From positions 1 to 64,000 of the forward strand of contig CAZWDL010000027.1 of assembly GCA_964632995.1 (NCBI GenBank): a stretch of DNA of 64,000 nucleotides, in the 5' to 3' direction. Positions 44,033 through 52,837 of this stretch are shown here, one piece after another. The notes under the pieces are model-generated. The model did no database searches. It worked only from the letters and a program-made list of their open reading frames with translations, and was not told the origin of the DNA. The translations under genes and the position numbers were made by a program. Positions within the stretch are counted from its first letter, which is position 1, and the number at the start of each line of letters is the position of its first letter. This DNA comes from CAZWDL01 sp964632995. Its GTDB lineage: Bacteria > Bacteroidota > Bacteroidia > Chitinophagales > Saprospiraceae.

Positions 44033-46222
44033 ATGGGACAACAGATTCCAATCAGTACGTCCTTCGATCTGCCGGACGGCCGCACCGTCACTATAGAGAC
44101 GGGTAAGCTGGCTACGCAGGCTGATGGATCCGTACTAATTCGCATTGGAGATACCATGCTGTTTTGCTCCGTTGTTTCCGCCAAGGAACCAAGGGAAGGG
44201 CAAGCTTTCTTCCCGCTTTCCGTCGATTACCAGGAAAAGTTCGCTTCGGCGGGCCGTATTCCCGGTAATTTTTTCCGCCGGGAAGCCAGGTTGTCGGACT
44301 ACGAAGTAATTATTTGCCGCCTCGTCGACCGGGCTATCCGGCCGCTTTTTCCGGAAGGGTATATGAATGACACGCAAGTGATCATCAACCTGATCTCCGG
44401 GGAACAGGAAACCCTGCCCGATGCCTTTGCGGCACTGGCAGCCTCCTCGGCGCTCGCCGTATCCGATATTCCTTTCGCCGGCCCCATCTCTGAGGTGCGC
44501 GTTGCGCGCATCAAGGGGGAATACATGGTCAACCCGCACAAGAGCGACCTGGAACAAGCCGATCTCGACATTATTGTCGCCGCCTCGATGGATGACGTCG
44601 TTATGGTGGAAGGAGAGGCCAAGGAAGTCTCGGAACACGCATTGATCGAAGCCATTAAGGTCGGTCACGAAGCAATTAAAGTGCAGTGTCAGGCACAGCT
44701 CGACCTCGCTGAAAAAGTAGGTGAAAAAGCTGCTCAAAAACGCGATCTTCCGGAAATCCCCTCGGATGAGGCGGTGGAAAAGATGGTAGCAGATTTTGCT
44801 AAGCAACGCATCTACGAGGTGGCTAAATCGGCCTTGGACAAGCAAGTCCGCAAGGACCGCTTCAGTGAGATCAAAGACGAATTGATCGAGCAGTTTACCG
44901 AAGACAAAGGGGAAGAGTGGATGGAGGAGAACGGTGAAATGGTCAAGGATTACCTCGGCAAACTGAAGAAGGACGTCATCCGCCGAATGGTGCTGGATGA
45001 AAAAGTTCGCCTCGATGGACGCCAACCCGATGAGGTTCGCGACATCTGGTGTGAGGTAGACTACCTGCCCGCCGCGCACGGCTCCGGTCTTTTCAACCGC
45101 GGTGAAACGCAGGCGCTGGCCTCACTGACGCTCGGCACCAAACTCGATCAAATGATGATCGACAAGGCTATGGAACTCTACTACGAGAGCTTCTTCCTGC
45201 ACTATAATTTCCCTCCTTATTCAGTAGGAGAAACCAAACCGCTGCGCGGCCCCGGCCGCCGCGAAGTAGGCCACGCCAACCTGGCTTCCCGATCTCTGCG
45301 CCAGGTGTTGCCCGATGAACTTCCCTACACCATCCGCATTGTTTCGGACGTACTGGAGTCCAACGGATCTTCCTCCATGGCTACCGTCTGCGCCGGCTCG
45401 ATGGCGCTGATGGATGCCGGCATCAACATCAAGTCTGCCGTTTCCGGTATTGCCATGGGGCTCATCTCCGACGGCGAGAAGACGGTCGTCCTCTCCGATA
45501 TTCTCGGTGATGAAGATGCGTTGGGCGATATGGACTTCAAAGTCGCCGGAACGGAAAAGGGTATTACCGCTTGCCAGATGGATATCAAACTGGAAGGCCT
45601 GCCTTACGAACTGATGGAAGAAGCCCTGGAGCAAGCAAAAAAAGGCCGGATACATATCCTCGGTAAAATGGCCGAAGCAATCGACAAACCGCGTGAAGAC
45701 CTCAAACCGCATGCACCGCGCATCGTGGAAATTGTGATCGACAAGAGCTTTATCGGCGCCGTGATCGGCCCCGGAGGTAAAGTCATTCAGGAAATTCAGG
45801 AGGTTACAGGCACTACGATTAACATCGAAGAAGAAGGAGATAAAGGTATTGTCAGTGTTGCCAGCTCCGATAAACCTTCTATCGATGCAGCCCTGGAACG
45901 GATTCGTCGCATCACGTTCACCCCCACCGTTGGTGATGTCTATCAGGCTAAGGTCAAAACTGTGATGCCTTACGGCGTTTTTGTTGAATTCAACGGAAAA
46001 AGCGGCTTGCTGCACGTTTCTGAATTTTCTCACAGCCACATCGATAAAGTGGAGGATGTCTTCTCTGAAGGTGATGACGTCAAGGTCAAACTTATCGGAG
46101 TCGATAAAAAGACGGGTAAACTGCGCTTGTCACGTAAAGCCCTCTTGCCACCACCCAACGGAGGTGACAATAAAGGCGGTGATGATCGTCGAGGCGGAGG
46201 AAAGAGAGGCGACCGGCGCTGA
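44033..46222 (+). CDS. pnp: Polyribonucleotide nucleotidyltransferase (PNPase)
   Basis: 729 residues, normal length. Two RNase PH domains (about 8-225 and 320-545) with a helical linker, then a KH domain (about 560-620, IDKSFIGAVIGPGGKVIQ) and an S1 domain (about 635-705, GDVYQAKVKTVMPYGVFVEF). The C-terminal tail is Gly/Asp/Arg-rich. It degrades RNA processively using phosphate, in the cytoplasm. The core loops RGPGRREVGHANLA and the ISDGEKTVVLSDILGDED catalytic region are intact. It follows rpsO, the usual gene order. Confidence 0.97.
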   Translation: MGQQIPISTSFDLPDGRTVTIETGKLATQADGSVLIRIGDTMLFCSVVSAKEPREGQAFFPLSVDYQEKFASAGRIPGNFFRREARLSDYEVIICRLVDRAIRPLFPEGYMNDTQVIINLISGEQETLPDAFAALAASSALAVSDIPFAGPISEVRVARIKGEYMVNPHKSDLEQADLDIIVAASMDDVVMVEGEAKEVSEHALIEAIKVGHEAIKVQCQAQLDLAEKVGEKAAQKRDLPEIPSDEAVEKMVADFAKQRIYEVAKSALDKQVRKDRFSEIKDELIEQFTEDKGEEWMEENGEMVKDYLGKLKKDVIRRMVLDEKVRLDGRQPDEVRDIWCEVDYLPAAHGSGLFNRGETQALASLTLGTKLDQMMIDKAMELYYESFFLHYNFPPYSVGETKPLRGPGRREVGHANLASRSLRQVLPDELPYTIRIVSDVLESNGSSSMATVCAGSMALMDAGINIKSAVSGIAMGLISDGEKTVVLSDILGDEDALGDMDFKVAGTEKGITACQMDIKLEGLPYELMEEALEQAKKGRIHILGKMAEAIDKPREDLKPHAPRIVEIVIDKSFIGAVIGPGGKVIQEIQEVTGTTINIEEEGDKGIVSVASSDKPSIDAALERIRRITFTPTVGDVYQAKVKTVMPYGVFVEFNGKSGLLHVSEFSHSHIDKVEDVFSEGDDVKVKLIGVDKKTGKLRLSRKALLPPPNGGDNKGGDDRRGGGKRGDRR

Positions 46223-46315
46223 TTTCGTCATTTAGTTCGTACAGACGCCTCCGGCAACCTGTCGCATTACGCTTACATTCGGCAGTCAAGCTGCCGGGTC
46301 CGAAGCGGACCCTGT

Positions 46316-46379
46316 AAATTCAAGGAATCCGGCTTTAGCAATTCCGCTAGAGCCGATCATTTTCCTTGAATTTTTTTTT
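46316..46379 (+). terminator. Compound terminator after pnp
   Basis: AAATTCAAGGAA (46316-46327) pairs with TTCCTTGAATTT (46362-46373) and is followed by T's; an inner CGGCT/AGCCG hairpin sits inside. The rest of the gap 46223-46631 is A/T-rich with poly-T tracts at 46489-46565 and no gene. Confidence 0.75.
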
Positions 46380-46631
46380 GCCTGAAAGTATCGGGTATTT
46401 GTTAAAATATACCGACTTTTAAAAAATGAAGGGCGGCGGAGAAGCGGATAAAGAACAGATAGGGCCAAATTTGATTGGCTCCTGCGCTTTTTTTGAAAAA
46501 CTATTGCTTTTGAAAAACTATTTATTATTAACTTTTTTTGGCAAAAAGTCAAGTTTTTTTTTGGGCCTTGAAACTATTTTTTGAAATAAAGCGTATAGGA
46601 ATTAAATGGCATCCTCAAAAACCCGTATCAC

Positions 46632-47498
46632 ATGCGTCAGTTAAAAATCACGAATAAGATCACGGCCAGGGAGAGTCTGGCGCTTGATAAGTACCTCAAT
46701 GATATTGGTAAGATTCCGATGCTGAATGCCGATGAGGAAGCCGAACTGGCCCGCCGCATTAAGCAAGGTGATCAATTGGCTTTGGAGAAACTCACCAAGT
46801 CAAACCTTCGCTTCGTAGTCTCTGTCGCAAAGCAATATCAAAATCAGGGGCTTTCCCTTAGTGATCTGATCAACGAAGGCAACGTGGGCTTGATGAAAGC
46901 CGCCCGCCGCTTTGATGAAACAAAAGGCTTTAAATTCATCTCCTACGCCGTCTGGTGGATTCGTCAGTCTATCCTGCAGGCCATCGTCGAATATTCGCGC
47001 ATTGTACGCCTGCCGCTCAATAAGGTGGGATCGTATAATAAAGTGAATGAGGCATTCCTGGCTTTCGTTCAGGAATTCGAGCGGGAACCTACACACGAAG
47101 AACTCGGCGAACTGCTGGATATGACCCCCAAAGAAGTCTCTAATATGTTAAAAGGCAATGGCCGCCATTTGTCGGTAGATGCGCCCTTGAGCGGGGAAGA
47201 TGGGGACTCCACTATGCTCGATGTGCTGGCTATAGCGGAAAATATGAGCCCGGATGAAAGCCTGATGGAACAATCGCTCAAAGAAGAAGTGCAGCAAGGC
47301 CTTTCCATCCTTTCGCCACGGGAAGTGGAAGTGCTCAGCTCTTATTACGGCCTGAACGGCCACAAGCCACTCACCCTGGAGGAAATCGGAGAACTGTACG
47401 GCCTGACCCGCGAACGCGTCCGGCAAATTAAAGAAAGAGCCATCCGCCGCCTGCGCAAATCCTACAACCGCAACGCCTTGAAATCCTATCTGGGATAA
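46632..47498 (+). CDS. rpoD: Primary RNA polymerase sigma factor, short Bacteroidota form
   Basis: 288 residues, lacking region 1.1 as is normal for the Bacteroidota housekeeping sigma factor. Region 1.2 begins DKYLNDIGKIPML. Region 2 has LRFVVSVAKQYQNQGLSLSDLINEGNVGLMKA and the promoter-melting and -10 recognition segment KFISYAVWWIRQSI. Region 3 includes REPTHEELGELL. Region 4 ends with LTLEEIGELYGLTRERVRQIKERAIRRL, the -33 recognition helix. It directs transcription from the TTTG/TAnnTTTG promoters noted in this window. Confidence 0.96.
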   Translation: MRQLKITNKITARESLALDKYLNDIGKIPMLNADEEAELARRIKQGDQLALEKLTKSNLRFVVSVAKQYQNQGLSLSDLINEGNVGLMKAARRFDETKGFKFISYAVWWIRQSILQAIVEYSRIVRLPLNKVGSYNKVNEAFLAFVQEFEREPTHEELGELLDMTPKEVSNMLKGNGRHLSVDAPLSGEDGDSTMLDVLAIAENMSPDESLMEQSLKEEVQQGLSILSPREVEVLSSYYGLNGHKPLTLEEIGELYGLTRERVRQIKERAIRRLRKSYNRNALKSYLG

Positions 47499-47541
47499 GG
47501 GAAAGACGATTTACTGCATTATTTTGAGTAAGAAACGAACT

Positions 47542-47573
47542 AATCCACTATCTTCGGATGGTGGATTTTTCTT
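47542..47573 (+). terminator. Rho-independent terminator after rpoD
   Basis: AATCCAC (47542-47548) pairs with GTGGATT (47561-47567), followed by TTTTTC. Confidence 0.7.
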
Positions 47574-47643
47574 GTTAGAGACAGTAGGGGAGAGCAGGAC
47601 AAGAAACTTCTTATAGTTACCCGGACAGACCACATTCAAGGAT

Positions 47644-48768
47644 ATGACTCATTCGAAAGATATATGGTTGATGCTCCTTATCTTATTGCTAGTGGGAGCC
47701 TGCAGCAATGACGACCATTTGGACAGTAGTCCGTCTTCCGGCATAGCCGGTGCAGTAACGGCGGAGGAGGAGACCTACCAGTGGTATACCGTTGGCCCGG
47801 ATGGAGCAAGGCTTCGGCAGACAGCCGGTCCCGAAGGGCGTATAATCGAACAGCTGCCCGGCGGAGCCAGGGTGGCTGATCTCAATGAACTGAGCCCCTT
47901 TCTGACCAGTATAGAGCTGGCGGAAGCTCGTTTCGATGAGCCGTGGTGGCGCGTGCGTACCACCACCGGTAAGGAAGGCTGGATTTTCGGCGCCGCACTG
48001 ACAGGAGTCGATTCGGCAACCTTGTTGCGAAAGCGAACGGAAGCGCTTTTCGGAAAAGAAATGGCGGAGCGGCTTTCGGCCTATCGCGGAGCTCAGCGGC
48101 AGGCGCGAACCGCAACGGAGGTGGCGCAATGTTACCGTCAGGGGCTGGGCCTGCGCGAGGAGCTGCTTACCCGGATCGAAGCCTATCTCGGGCGGCATCC
48201 CGGCCAGACCTTGCCCGATCTGTTCTGGCTGTCCGGGGCTTTACCGGCTTTTATTCCACAGCTCGTCGCAGAAAAAACCAGCTATTACCTCTTTGCCGAT
48301 TACAGGGCCTGGTCGGATCTCGCAGGGCAAAGTACCGGGAAAGAGGATGATTATTTTTTCCAGCTGTGTATCCGACGCTTCCCAACCGATAGTATCGAAT
48401 ACTTTTATCCAGCCTGGACCATCGGGGATGGACAGCCGGGGCCTCCGGACGGACACAGTCTGCTGGGCAGGGGAATCCACCGGCGCATGTTGCAAGCCAT
48501 CGAGCAAACGCTTCGGCTAAGTAACTCCTTCCGCCCGGAAATCGAGGCCATGAAACAGGAACTCATCAACGATATCGTCCATCCGCACGTTACTTATTGG
48601 GAAGAAACAGACAGCATCTCGACGGAGATCGAACGGATCCTGTCCGACAGCATTGCCTGTCTGAGCGGGGATGAGCGCGTCGCACTGCATATGCGATTGC
48701 AACAGATACAATCGGACTCTGTAAATCTTCAAACAAATTACAAAAACGGCGCGCCGCCGCCGCAATAA
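47644..48768 (+). CDS. Lipoprotein with bacterial SH3 domain
   Basis: 374 residues. A lipoprotein signal ends LLLVGAC at residue 20. Residues about 48-117 form an SH3b-type domain (GARLRQTAGPEGRIIEQLPGG..., WWRVRTTTGKEGWIFGAAL). The remaining 250 residues are mostly helical with no recognised motif. SH3b domains bind cell-wall peptides or act as targeting modules. It is likely anchored in a membrane facing the periplasm. The next gene starts 17 bases on, so the two probably form an operon. Confidence 0.72.
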   Translation: MTHSKDIWLMLLILLLVGACSNDDHLDSSPSSGIAGAVTAEEETYQWYTVGPDGARLRQTAGPEGRIIEQLPGGARVADLNELSPFLTSIELAEARFDEPWWRVRTTTGKEGWIFGAALTGVDSATLLRKRTEALFGKEMAERLSAYRGAQRQARTATEVAQCYRQGLGLREELLTRIEAYLGRHPGQTLPDLFWLSGALPAFIPQLVAEKTSYYLFADYRAWSDLAGQSTGKEDDYFFQLCIRRFPTDSIEYFYPAWTIGDGQPGPPDGHSLLGRGIHRRMLQAIEQTLRLSNSFRPEIEAMKQELINDIVHPHVTYWEETDSISTEIERILSDSIACLSGDERVALHMRLQQIQSDSVNLQTNYKNGAPPPQ

Positions 48769-48785
48769 TAAACACAACATCTGTA

Positions 48786-49457
48786 ATGGGAATTTTTGCA
48801 CTATCCACACTTTTAGTAGCCGGAGCAGGTATCTACATTTTTTCCAAAGTATTCCCCAATTTTCAGCCGGGAAATAAAAAAGTGCAGGCTGACCTGAAAG
48901 ACATGAGGGAAGAACTGGCGCCCGCAGCAACCAACCTGGTGCCGCTGGATAACAAAGACCTGGAACTGCTGGCCGCCGAAGAAGAAGAACACAAGGTGAA
49001 AAAGGGATTTACCACCAAGGTGAAAGGAACCCTTTCTACCATTTTTCACGAACCGGTCGCGCTGTACAGTTATAAAAAATATCTCTCTACCAGTGGTAAA
49101 GACGCCGTGCTGTATGTTAAAACGGCCCGTCATGAATACTTTTACTGGATTAAGCATAAAGGGACCAAGGTGGTGATTGACAACAGCCTGATCGGTAACC
49201 TCGAAAACCAGGAAATACTCTACGGGGGTAAAAAAGACCGGATGATCGCCCGGATCAATCGCGATGAGGAAGAGTTCATGCCTGTTCTGGTGCAAGGTAA
49301 GGAGATCGGAAGTATCGTTAAAACGGGTCCCGGTGAGAAGCAGGCGCTGTCAACCCGGGCTTTCGGCTACGTCGTAGACAACGTCCTGCCTGAAGAACGT
49401 GCTGTTTTCCTGTCCCTGGCTTTCTACGAGCTCATCATGAGAAAAGTAGAGGAATGA
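48786..49457 (+). CDS. Hypothetical protein with N-terminal membrane helix
   Basis: 223 residues. One membrane helix (about 3-25, FALSTLLVAGAGIYIFSKVF) is followed by a charged linker rich in Glu/Lys (about 55-75), then a soluble domain (80-223) with a predicted mixed fold and no family motif I recognise. Probable inner-membrane anchoring. It is coupled to the SH3 lipoprotein gene by a 17-base gap, suggesting a joint envelope role (inference). Confidence 0.75.
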   Translation: MGIFALSTLLVAGAGIYIFSKVFPNFQPGNKKVQADLKDMREELAPAATNLVPLDNKDLELLAAEEEEHKVKKGFTTKVKGTLSTIFHEPVALYSYKKYLSTSGKDAVLYVKTARHEYFYWIKHKGTKVVIDNSLIGNLENQEILYGGKKDRMIARINRDEEEFMPVLVQGKEIGSIVKTGPGEKQALSTRAFGYVVDNVLPEERAVFLSLAFYELIMRKVEE

Positions 49458-49585
49458 TGAATGGGCTGTAAAATTAGATTTATCGGCGTTTATTTGTACC
49501 TTCACCTATTCGTGAACTATTCGTCGATGCTATTGTTCGGCAAAATAAGGTGATTGTTTCCCTACTAGCTTGTAAACCAGTAACA

Positions 49586-50005
49586 ATGAGTCTTTCAAAG
49601 AGAGTAAATCTGATTATTTATCGCTTCCGCGAAAAAGGGTTGGAAATTTTTCTGGTTAACTCCAAGGATGGAGAGAACTGGGAAATACCCAAAGGACCGC
49701 TCAATCAGGAAGGGCCTCGCTCTCTTCGGGAGGAGGACCGGCTGATTGAATTGGATCCGGTGCGGCAGGAAGATGGTCAGGAGGAAGAAGCACTGGCCGT
49801 AGAAGGGGAGTGGCATGACATTCCCTCGCTCAAGTCCATGATTTACGAAGATGCCGTTTACATCAAAGAGAAACTGAAAGAAATGGATGGCGGCACTTAT
49901 ATTTCCATAAAAGAAGCAGTGAAGAAGGTAATGCCGCATCAGTACGAATTCCTTAAGGAGCTCAAAGAAATTTTGATCGACAGGAATATGCTTAAAAATA
50001 TGTGA
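49586..50005 (+). CDS. Nudix-fold protein with degenerate catalytic box
   Basis: 139 residues from ATG 49586 (MSLSKRVNLIIYRFREKG); a GTG at 49550 would extend it by 12 residues. The start and the GENWEIPKGP segment resemble the first strands of Nudix hydrolases. The diagnostic GX5EX7REUXEEXGU box is not recognisable; the region where it should lie is an acidic linker. So a hydrolase is unlikely, and this may be a binding or structural derivative. It ends convergently with cmk, with a perfect palindrome between them. Confidence 0.65.
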   Translation: MSLSKRVNLIIYRFREKGLEIFLVNSKDGENWEIPKGPLNQEGPRSLREEDRLIELDPVRQEDGQEEEALAVEGEWHDIPSLKSMIYEDAVYIKEKLKEMDGGTYISIKEAVKKVMPHQYEFLKELKEILIDRNMLKNM

Positions 50006-50024
50006 AAGCAGTAGCGTGCTGCAG

Positions 50025-50070
50025 AAAAGAAAATAGGGCAAGCGATTAATCGCTTGCCCTATTTTCTTTT
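50025..50070. terminator. 46-bp perfect loopless palindrome overlapping the cmk stop codon
   Basis: Arms at 50025-50047 and 50048-50070 are exact reverse complements with no spacer. The core GGGCAAGCGATT/AATCGCTTGCCC is flanked by A/T runs, so it works as a terminator in both directions. The right arm includes the last four codons and stop of cmk (stop at 50059-50061). Confidence 0.85.
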
Positions 50071-50766
50071 GAAAGGGCTGTCTTCCCGACCAGCCTTTTC
50101 AATTCTTTTCCGCGCCAGGGCAAGCACCATAGCCAGTTGCTCTGTTTTGCTGAGGTTGGTGTTGTCCACCACGACGGCATCTTCGGCTTGGCGCAGCGGG
50201 CTGTCAGCGCGGTTGGAATCGATATGATCCCGACGCGCCAGGTTGCGTCGCACGATTTCGCGGTCTGTAGTCTGGCTTTTTTGCCGTAGTTCTTCGAAGC
50301 GACGCCGGATGCGTTCACCGGTATCGGCGGTCAGAAAAATTTTCAATTCGGCATGAGGGAAGACGACGGTTCCGATATCACGGCCGTCCATCACAATACC
50401 GCCCTTTTCCCCGAGCTGGCGCTGCTGTTTGACCATAGCCCGCCGAACGGCGGAGACAGCAGCTACATCGCTGACGCGCTCCGACACTTCCATTTTTCTG
50501 ATAAGAGATTCTACAGACTTCCCGTTGAGCAGCGTCTCGAATTCACCGTCATTCTGTTGAAAATCAATGTGTATTTTTTCTAGCGCCCGGGCTACCGCCC
50601 GTTCATTCCCTACGTCGACACTATGCTGCAGAAAAAAATAAGTCACGGTCCGGTACATAGCGCCGGAATCGATGTAGAGGTAATGGAGTTCCCGGGCCAG
50701 TGCTTTGGCCAGGGTACTTTTCCCACAGGCGGAATAGCCGTCGATGGCGATAGTAATTGACTTCAC
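50059..50766 (-). CDS. cmk: Cytidylate kinase
   Basis: 235 residues. P-loop GYSACGKS at 10-17, the CMP-binding stretch YIDSGAMYR, and MDGRDIGTVVFP, then the lid with Arg-rich RRNLARRDHIDSNR. It phosphorylates CMP and dCMP with ATP in the cytoplasm for nucleotide supply. It is monocistronic on the minus strand; the stop lies inside a perfect palindrome shared with the convergent gene. Confidence 0.96.
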   Translation of the reverse strand: MKSITIAIDGYSACGKSTLAKALARELHYLYIDSGAMYRTVTYFFLQHSVDVGNERAVARALEKIHIDFQQNDGEFETLLNGKSVESLIRKMEVSERVSDVAAVSAVRRAMVKQQRQLGEKGGIVMDGRDIGTVVFPHAELKIFLTADTGERIRRRFEELRQKSQTTDREIVRRNLARRDHIDSNRADSPLRQAEDAVVVDNTNLSKTEQLAMVLALARKRIEKAGREDSPFKRK

Positions 50767-50856
50767 AGATTACAGCATTGTGATGGCAGGTGCTATAAAC
50801 AACCCGCTAACATTGAAGTGACAAAGAAAGAAAGTATTGAAAACCTTTTCGATATA

Positions 50857-50897
50857 AAAGCAGCGCCCCGGCTTGTATTCCCGGGGCGCCATCTTTT
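50857..50897 (-). terminator. Terminator after the DUF2795 gene
   Basis: GCGCCCCGG (50863-50871) pairs with CCGGGGCGC (50881-50889), flanked by AAAAG and CTTTT, giving T's at the 3' side when read on the minus strand. It lies about 40 bases after the DUF2795 stop. Confidence 0.7.
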
Positions 50898-50937
50898 AAA
50901 TCTTACCGTTTTCAATTCGGGTAGGGGAGTCGTAGTA

Positions 50938-51159
50938 TTAGTACTCGTCCTCGTTGAAAAGAAAGTCATCTTTTCTTGGATAATCGGGCCAGATATCTTC
51001 AATACCCTCGTAGACTTCTCCTTCATCCTCCATTTGTTGGAGGTTTTCAATCACTTCCAGCGGTGCTCCGGAACGGATGGCGTAGTCAATGAGTTCGTCA
51101 CGCGTTGCGGGCCAGGGCGCTTCTTCGAGATGATAGGCTAATTCAAGTGTCCAATACAT
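50938..51159 (-). CDS. Small DUF2795 domain protein
   Basis: 73 residues from ATG 51159 (MYWTLELAYHLEEAPWPATRDELIDYA); an ATG four codons earlier is possible. It is a highly conserved small Bacteroidota protein: the WPATRDELIDYAIRSG block and the ending DYPRKDDFLFNEDEY match the family. It is acidic and cytoplasmic. The function of DUF2795 is unknown. It has its own full-consensus promoter 180 bases upstream and its own terminator. Confidence 0.9.
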   Translation of the reverse strand: MYWTLELAYHLEEAPWPATRDELIDYAIRSGAPLEVIENLQQMEDEGEVYEGIEDIWPDYPRKDDFLFNEDEY

Positions 51160-51339
51160 AGATAAACACAATATTTAAAGTTTCCAGACGCTTACCGACA
51201 GACGATGGTTGTAATAATTTGATAGTTGAGATTCAACTTGTAAAAATGGAATAAATCCTTGCCGGTAATTTATTCAATCAAATTGCTTTTAGCTAAAAAA
51301 AGTTCTACACAAAAGCAAAAAAACGTCACTTAATTTGAG

Positions 51340-51370
51340 CAAAAGTAAAAAACTTGTGCAACTGTGCAAA
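51340..51370 (-). promoter_or_regulatory. Full-consensus promoter upstream of the DUF2795 gene
   Basis: Read on the minus strand: TTTG (51370-51367), 19-base spacer, TACTTTTG (51347-51340). Exact match to the TTTG-N19-TAnnTTTG consensus. It leaves a leader of about 170 bases, A/T-rich and without visible structure, in the gap 51160-51462. Confidence 0.7.
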
Positions 51371-51462
51371 AACAATTTATGATCTGTAGCGCGGCGGGCT
51401 GAGTTATTCGTTACGGCAAGGGCTGCTTAAGGCTTTTTGCTTTGTAATATATTGTTTATCAG

Positions 51463-52638
51463 TTATTTGTACTGGCCGATAATATCGTAGGGGGCGTATT
51501 CATATCCCCGGGGCGCCCGCCCGATGACGGTTGAATTAACCGGACCGGTGGGATCACAGACGCAATATTCGCGCCCGCGGTATTCAATCGCATCCTCACA
51601 ACTCTCGGAGAGCGCCACTCCAATGGTAAGGTGATCCTGGTAGGCGATAATGATCATCGGCATGCCCAGCAAGTCCTGTACCAGGCGATAAAAGAGGGCC
51701 GAGCGGTCTTCACAGTCGGAATAGGGATAGTGGAACACTTCGTCGGCAATCATGGGTTTGCTGTATCCGAAAAAATCTTTATCGTCCTGGTACTGGAAGG
51801 ACGAGCGGGTGAAAGCAACGAGGAATTCCAGTGCCTCCCGCTCTGTTTTGTCGCTGATCATTTGCCTGAGCTGCGGGAGCAGGGAGGAAGAAATGCTGGA
51901 GGAGAGGGGAACTTCCAGGTATTGATTCTCGGCGATGAAGGGATATTGTTTCATGATCTCCACAATCGTCTGATCAGTAGTGACATCGATCTGATAGACG
52001 TATTCGCCGAAATTGAAGTCAAATACGCGTGATTGCAGCTGCGGACGCAATTCGGGGAGCCGGGAAAGGTAAAAAGAAAAAGGCCGCCCCTGCGGCTGAG
52101 CCACAAAGTTGAGCAGATAAAGAGCCTGCTGGCTGTTCGCTTCCTGGTTTATGCTGGTGAGGTTGACATAAGTGCGGCCGTTCTCCTGTATCATTGGCAC
52201 CTCGAAGACCTCATCAGTGGTGTAAACATAAAGAAAAACCTGCTCACTCTGGAAGGTGAGGCGGGTATCGAAATCTGCCTGGGAAAGAAAGAACCAGGTG
52301 GTGAGTTCCTGCTGTACGGCGCTTTGCGCCGGCATGATTTCCGCTATCGTCTGCCGCAGCAGCTGATAGAAAAGCCAGTCGTTGAGCCCGAGGGTTTGTT
52401 TTTGCTCTCTGAGGGCCCGGAGCAGGGTGCGGTAATCCCGTCGCTGGAGTTGTTGGTAATAGGCAACGATGCTTCTTTCATCGACTTCATCGCTGAAAGG
52501 CAGAATGATGTTGGTGTTATAGGACAAATTAATTTGTTCGGAATAGAAGCTGAGGGTCACTGCTCTTACACCATCCGAAGCCCGGACGAATGAAAGCGAT
52601 ACAAAGCCTAGAAAAAGCACCAGGATTCCTCGCGGCAT
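51463..52638 (-). CDS. Secreted transglutaminase-like protein
   Basis: 391 residues with a cleavable signal peptide (1-20, ILVLFLGFVSLSFVRA). The C-terminal third has the transglutaminase-like triad in order: Cys309 (YSDCEDRSALFYRL), His336 (YQDHLTIGV) and Asp362 (YCVCDPTGP). The N-terminal 280 residues are a beta-rich region with no motif I recognise. It could cleave or cross-link peptides in the periplasm. Many similar proteins in Bacteroidota are annotated as hypothetical. It follows queA on the same strand after a 199-base gap holding a hairpin. Confidence 0.7.
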   Translation of the reverse strand: MPRGILVLFLGFVSLSFVRASDGVRAVTLSFYSEQINLSYNTNIILPFSDEVDERSIVAYYQQLQRRDYRTLLRALREQKQTLGLNDWLFYQLLRQTIAEIMPAQSAVQQELTTWFFLSQADFDTRLTFQSEQVFLYVYTTDEVFEVPMIQENGRTYVNLTSINQEANSQQALYLLNFVAQPQGRPFSFYLSRLPELRPQLQSRVFDFNFGEYVYQIDVTTDQTIVEIMKQYPFIAENQYLEVPLSSSISSSLLPQLRQMISDKTEREALEFLVAFTRSSFQYQDDKDFFGYSKPMIADEVFHYPYSDCEDRSALFYRLVQDLLGMPMIIIAYQDHLTIGVALSESCEDAIEYRGREYCVCDPTGPVNSTVIGRAPRGYEYAPYDIIGQYK

Positions 52639-52753
52639 GGTTATTCACTGGATTTTGGATTCTTTAACGGTAGTTCGTGGCGCAGCATGTTTTGCAGAAT
52701 GCTGATCTGTATTTTACTGCCTTCCGGAACCCAGTCAAAGATGATTACCGAAA

Positions 52754-52794
52754 AAAAGCGCATCCTTACTTATCTCCTGTAAAGATACGCTTTT
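52754..52794. terminator. Hairpin between queA and the transglutaminase-like gene
   Basis: AAAAGCG-C-ATC (52754-52763) pairs imperfectly with GAT-A-CGCTTTT (52784-52794). On the minus strand it ends in T's, 44 bases after the queA stop; on the plus strand it also ends in T's. Confidence 0.5.
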
Positions 52795-52837
52795 CCTTCA
52801 TTTTTATTTTACGTTGTAACCCCGGCTACTCGTAAGG

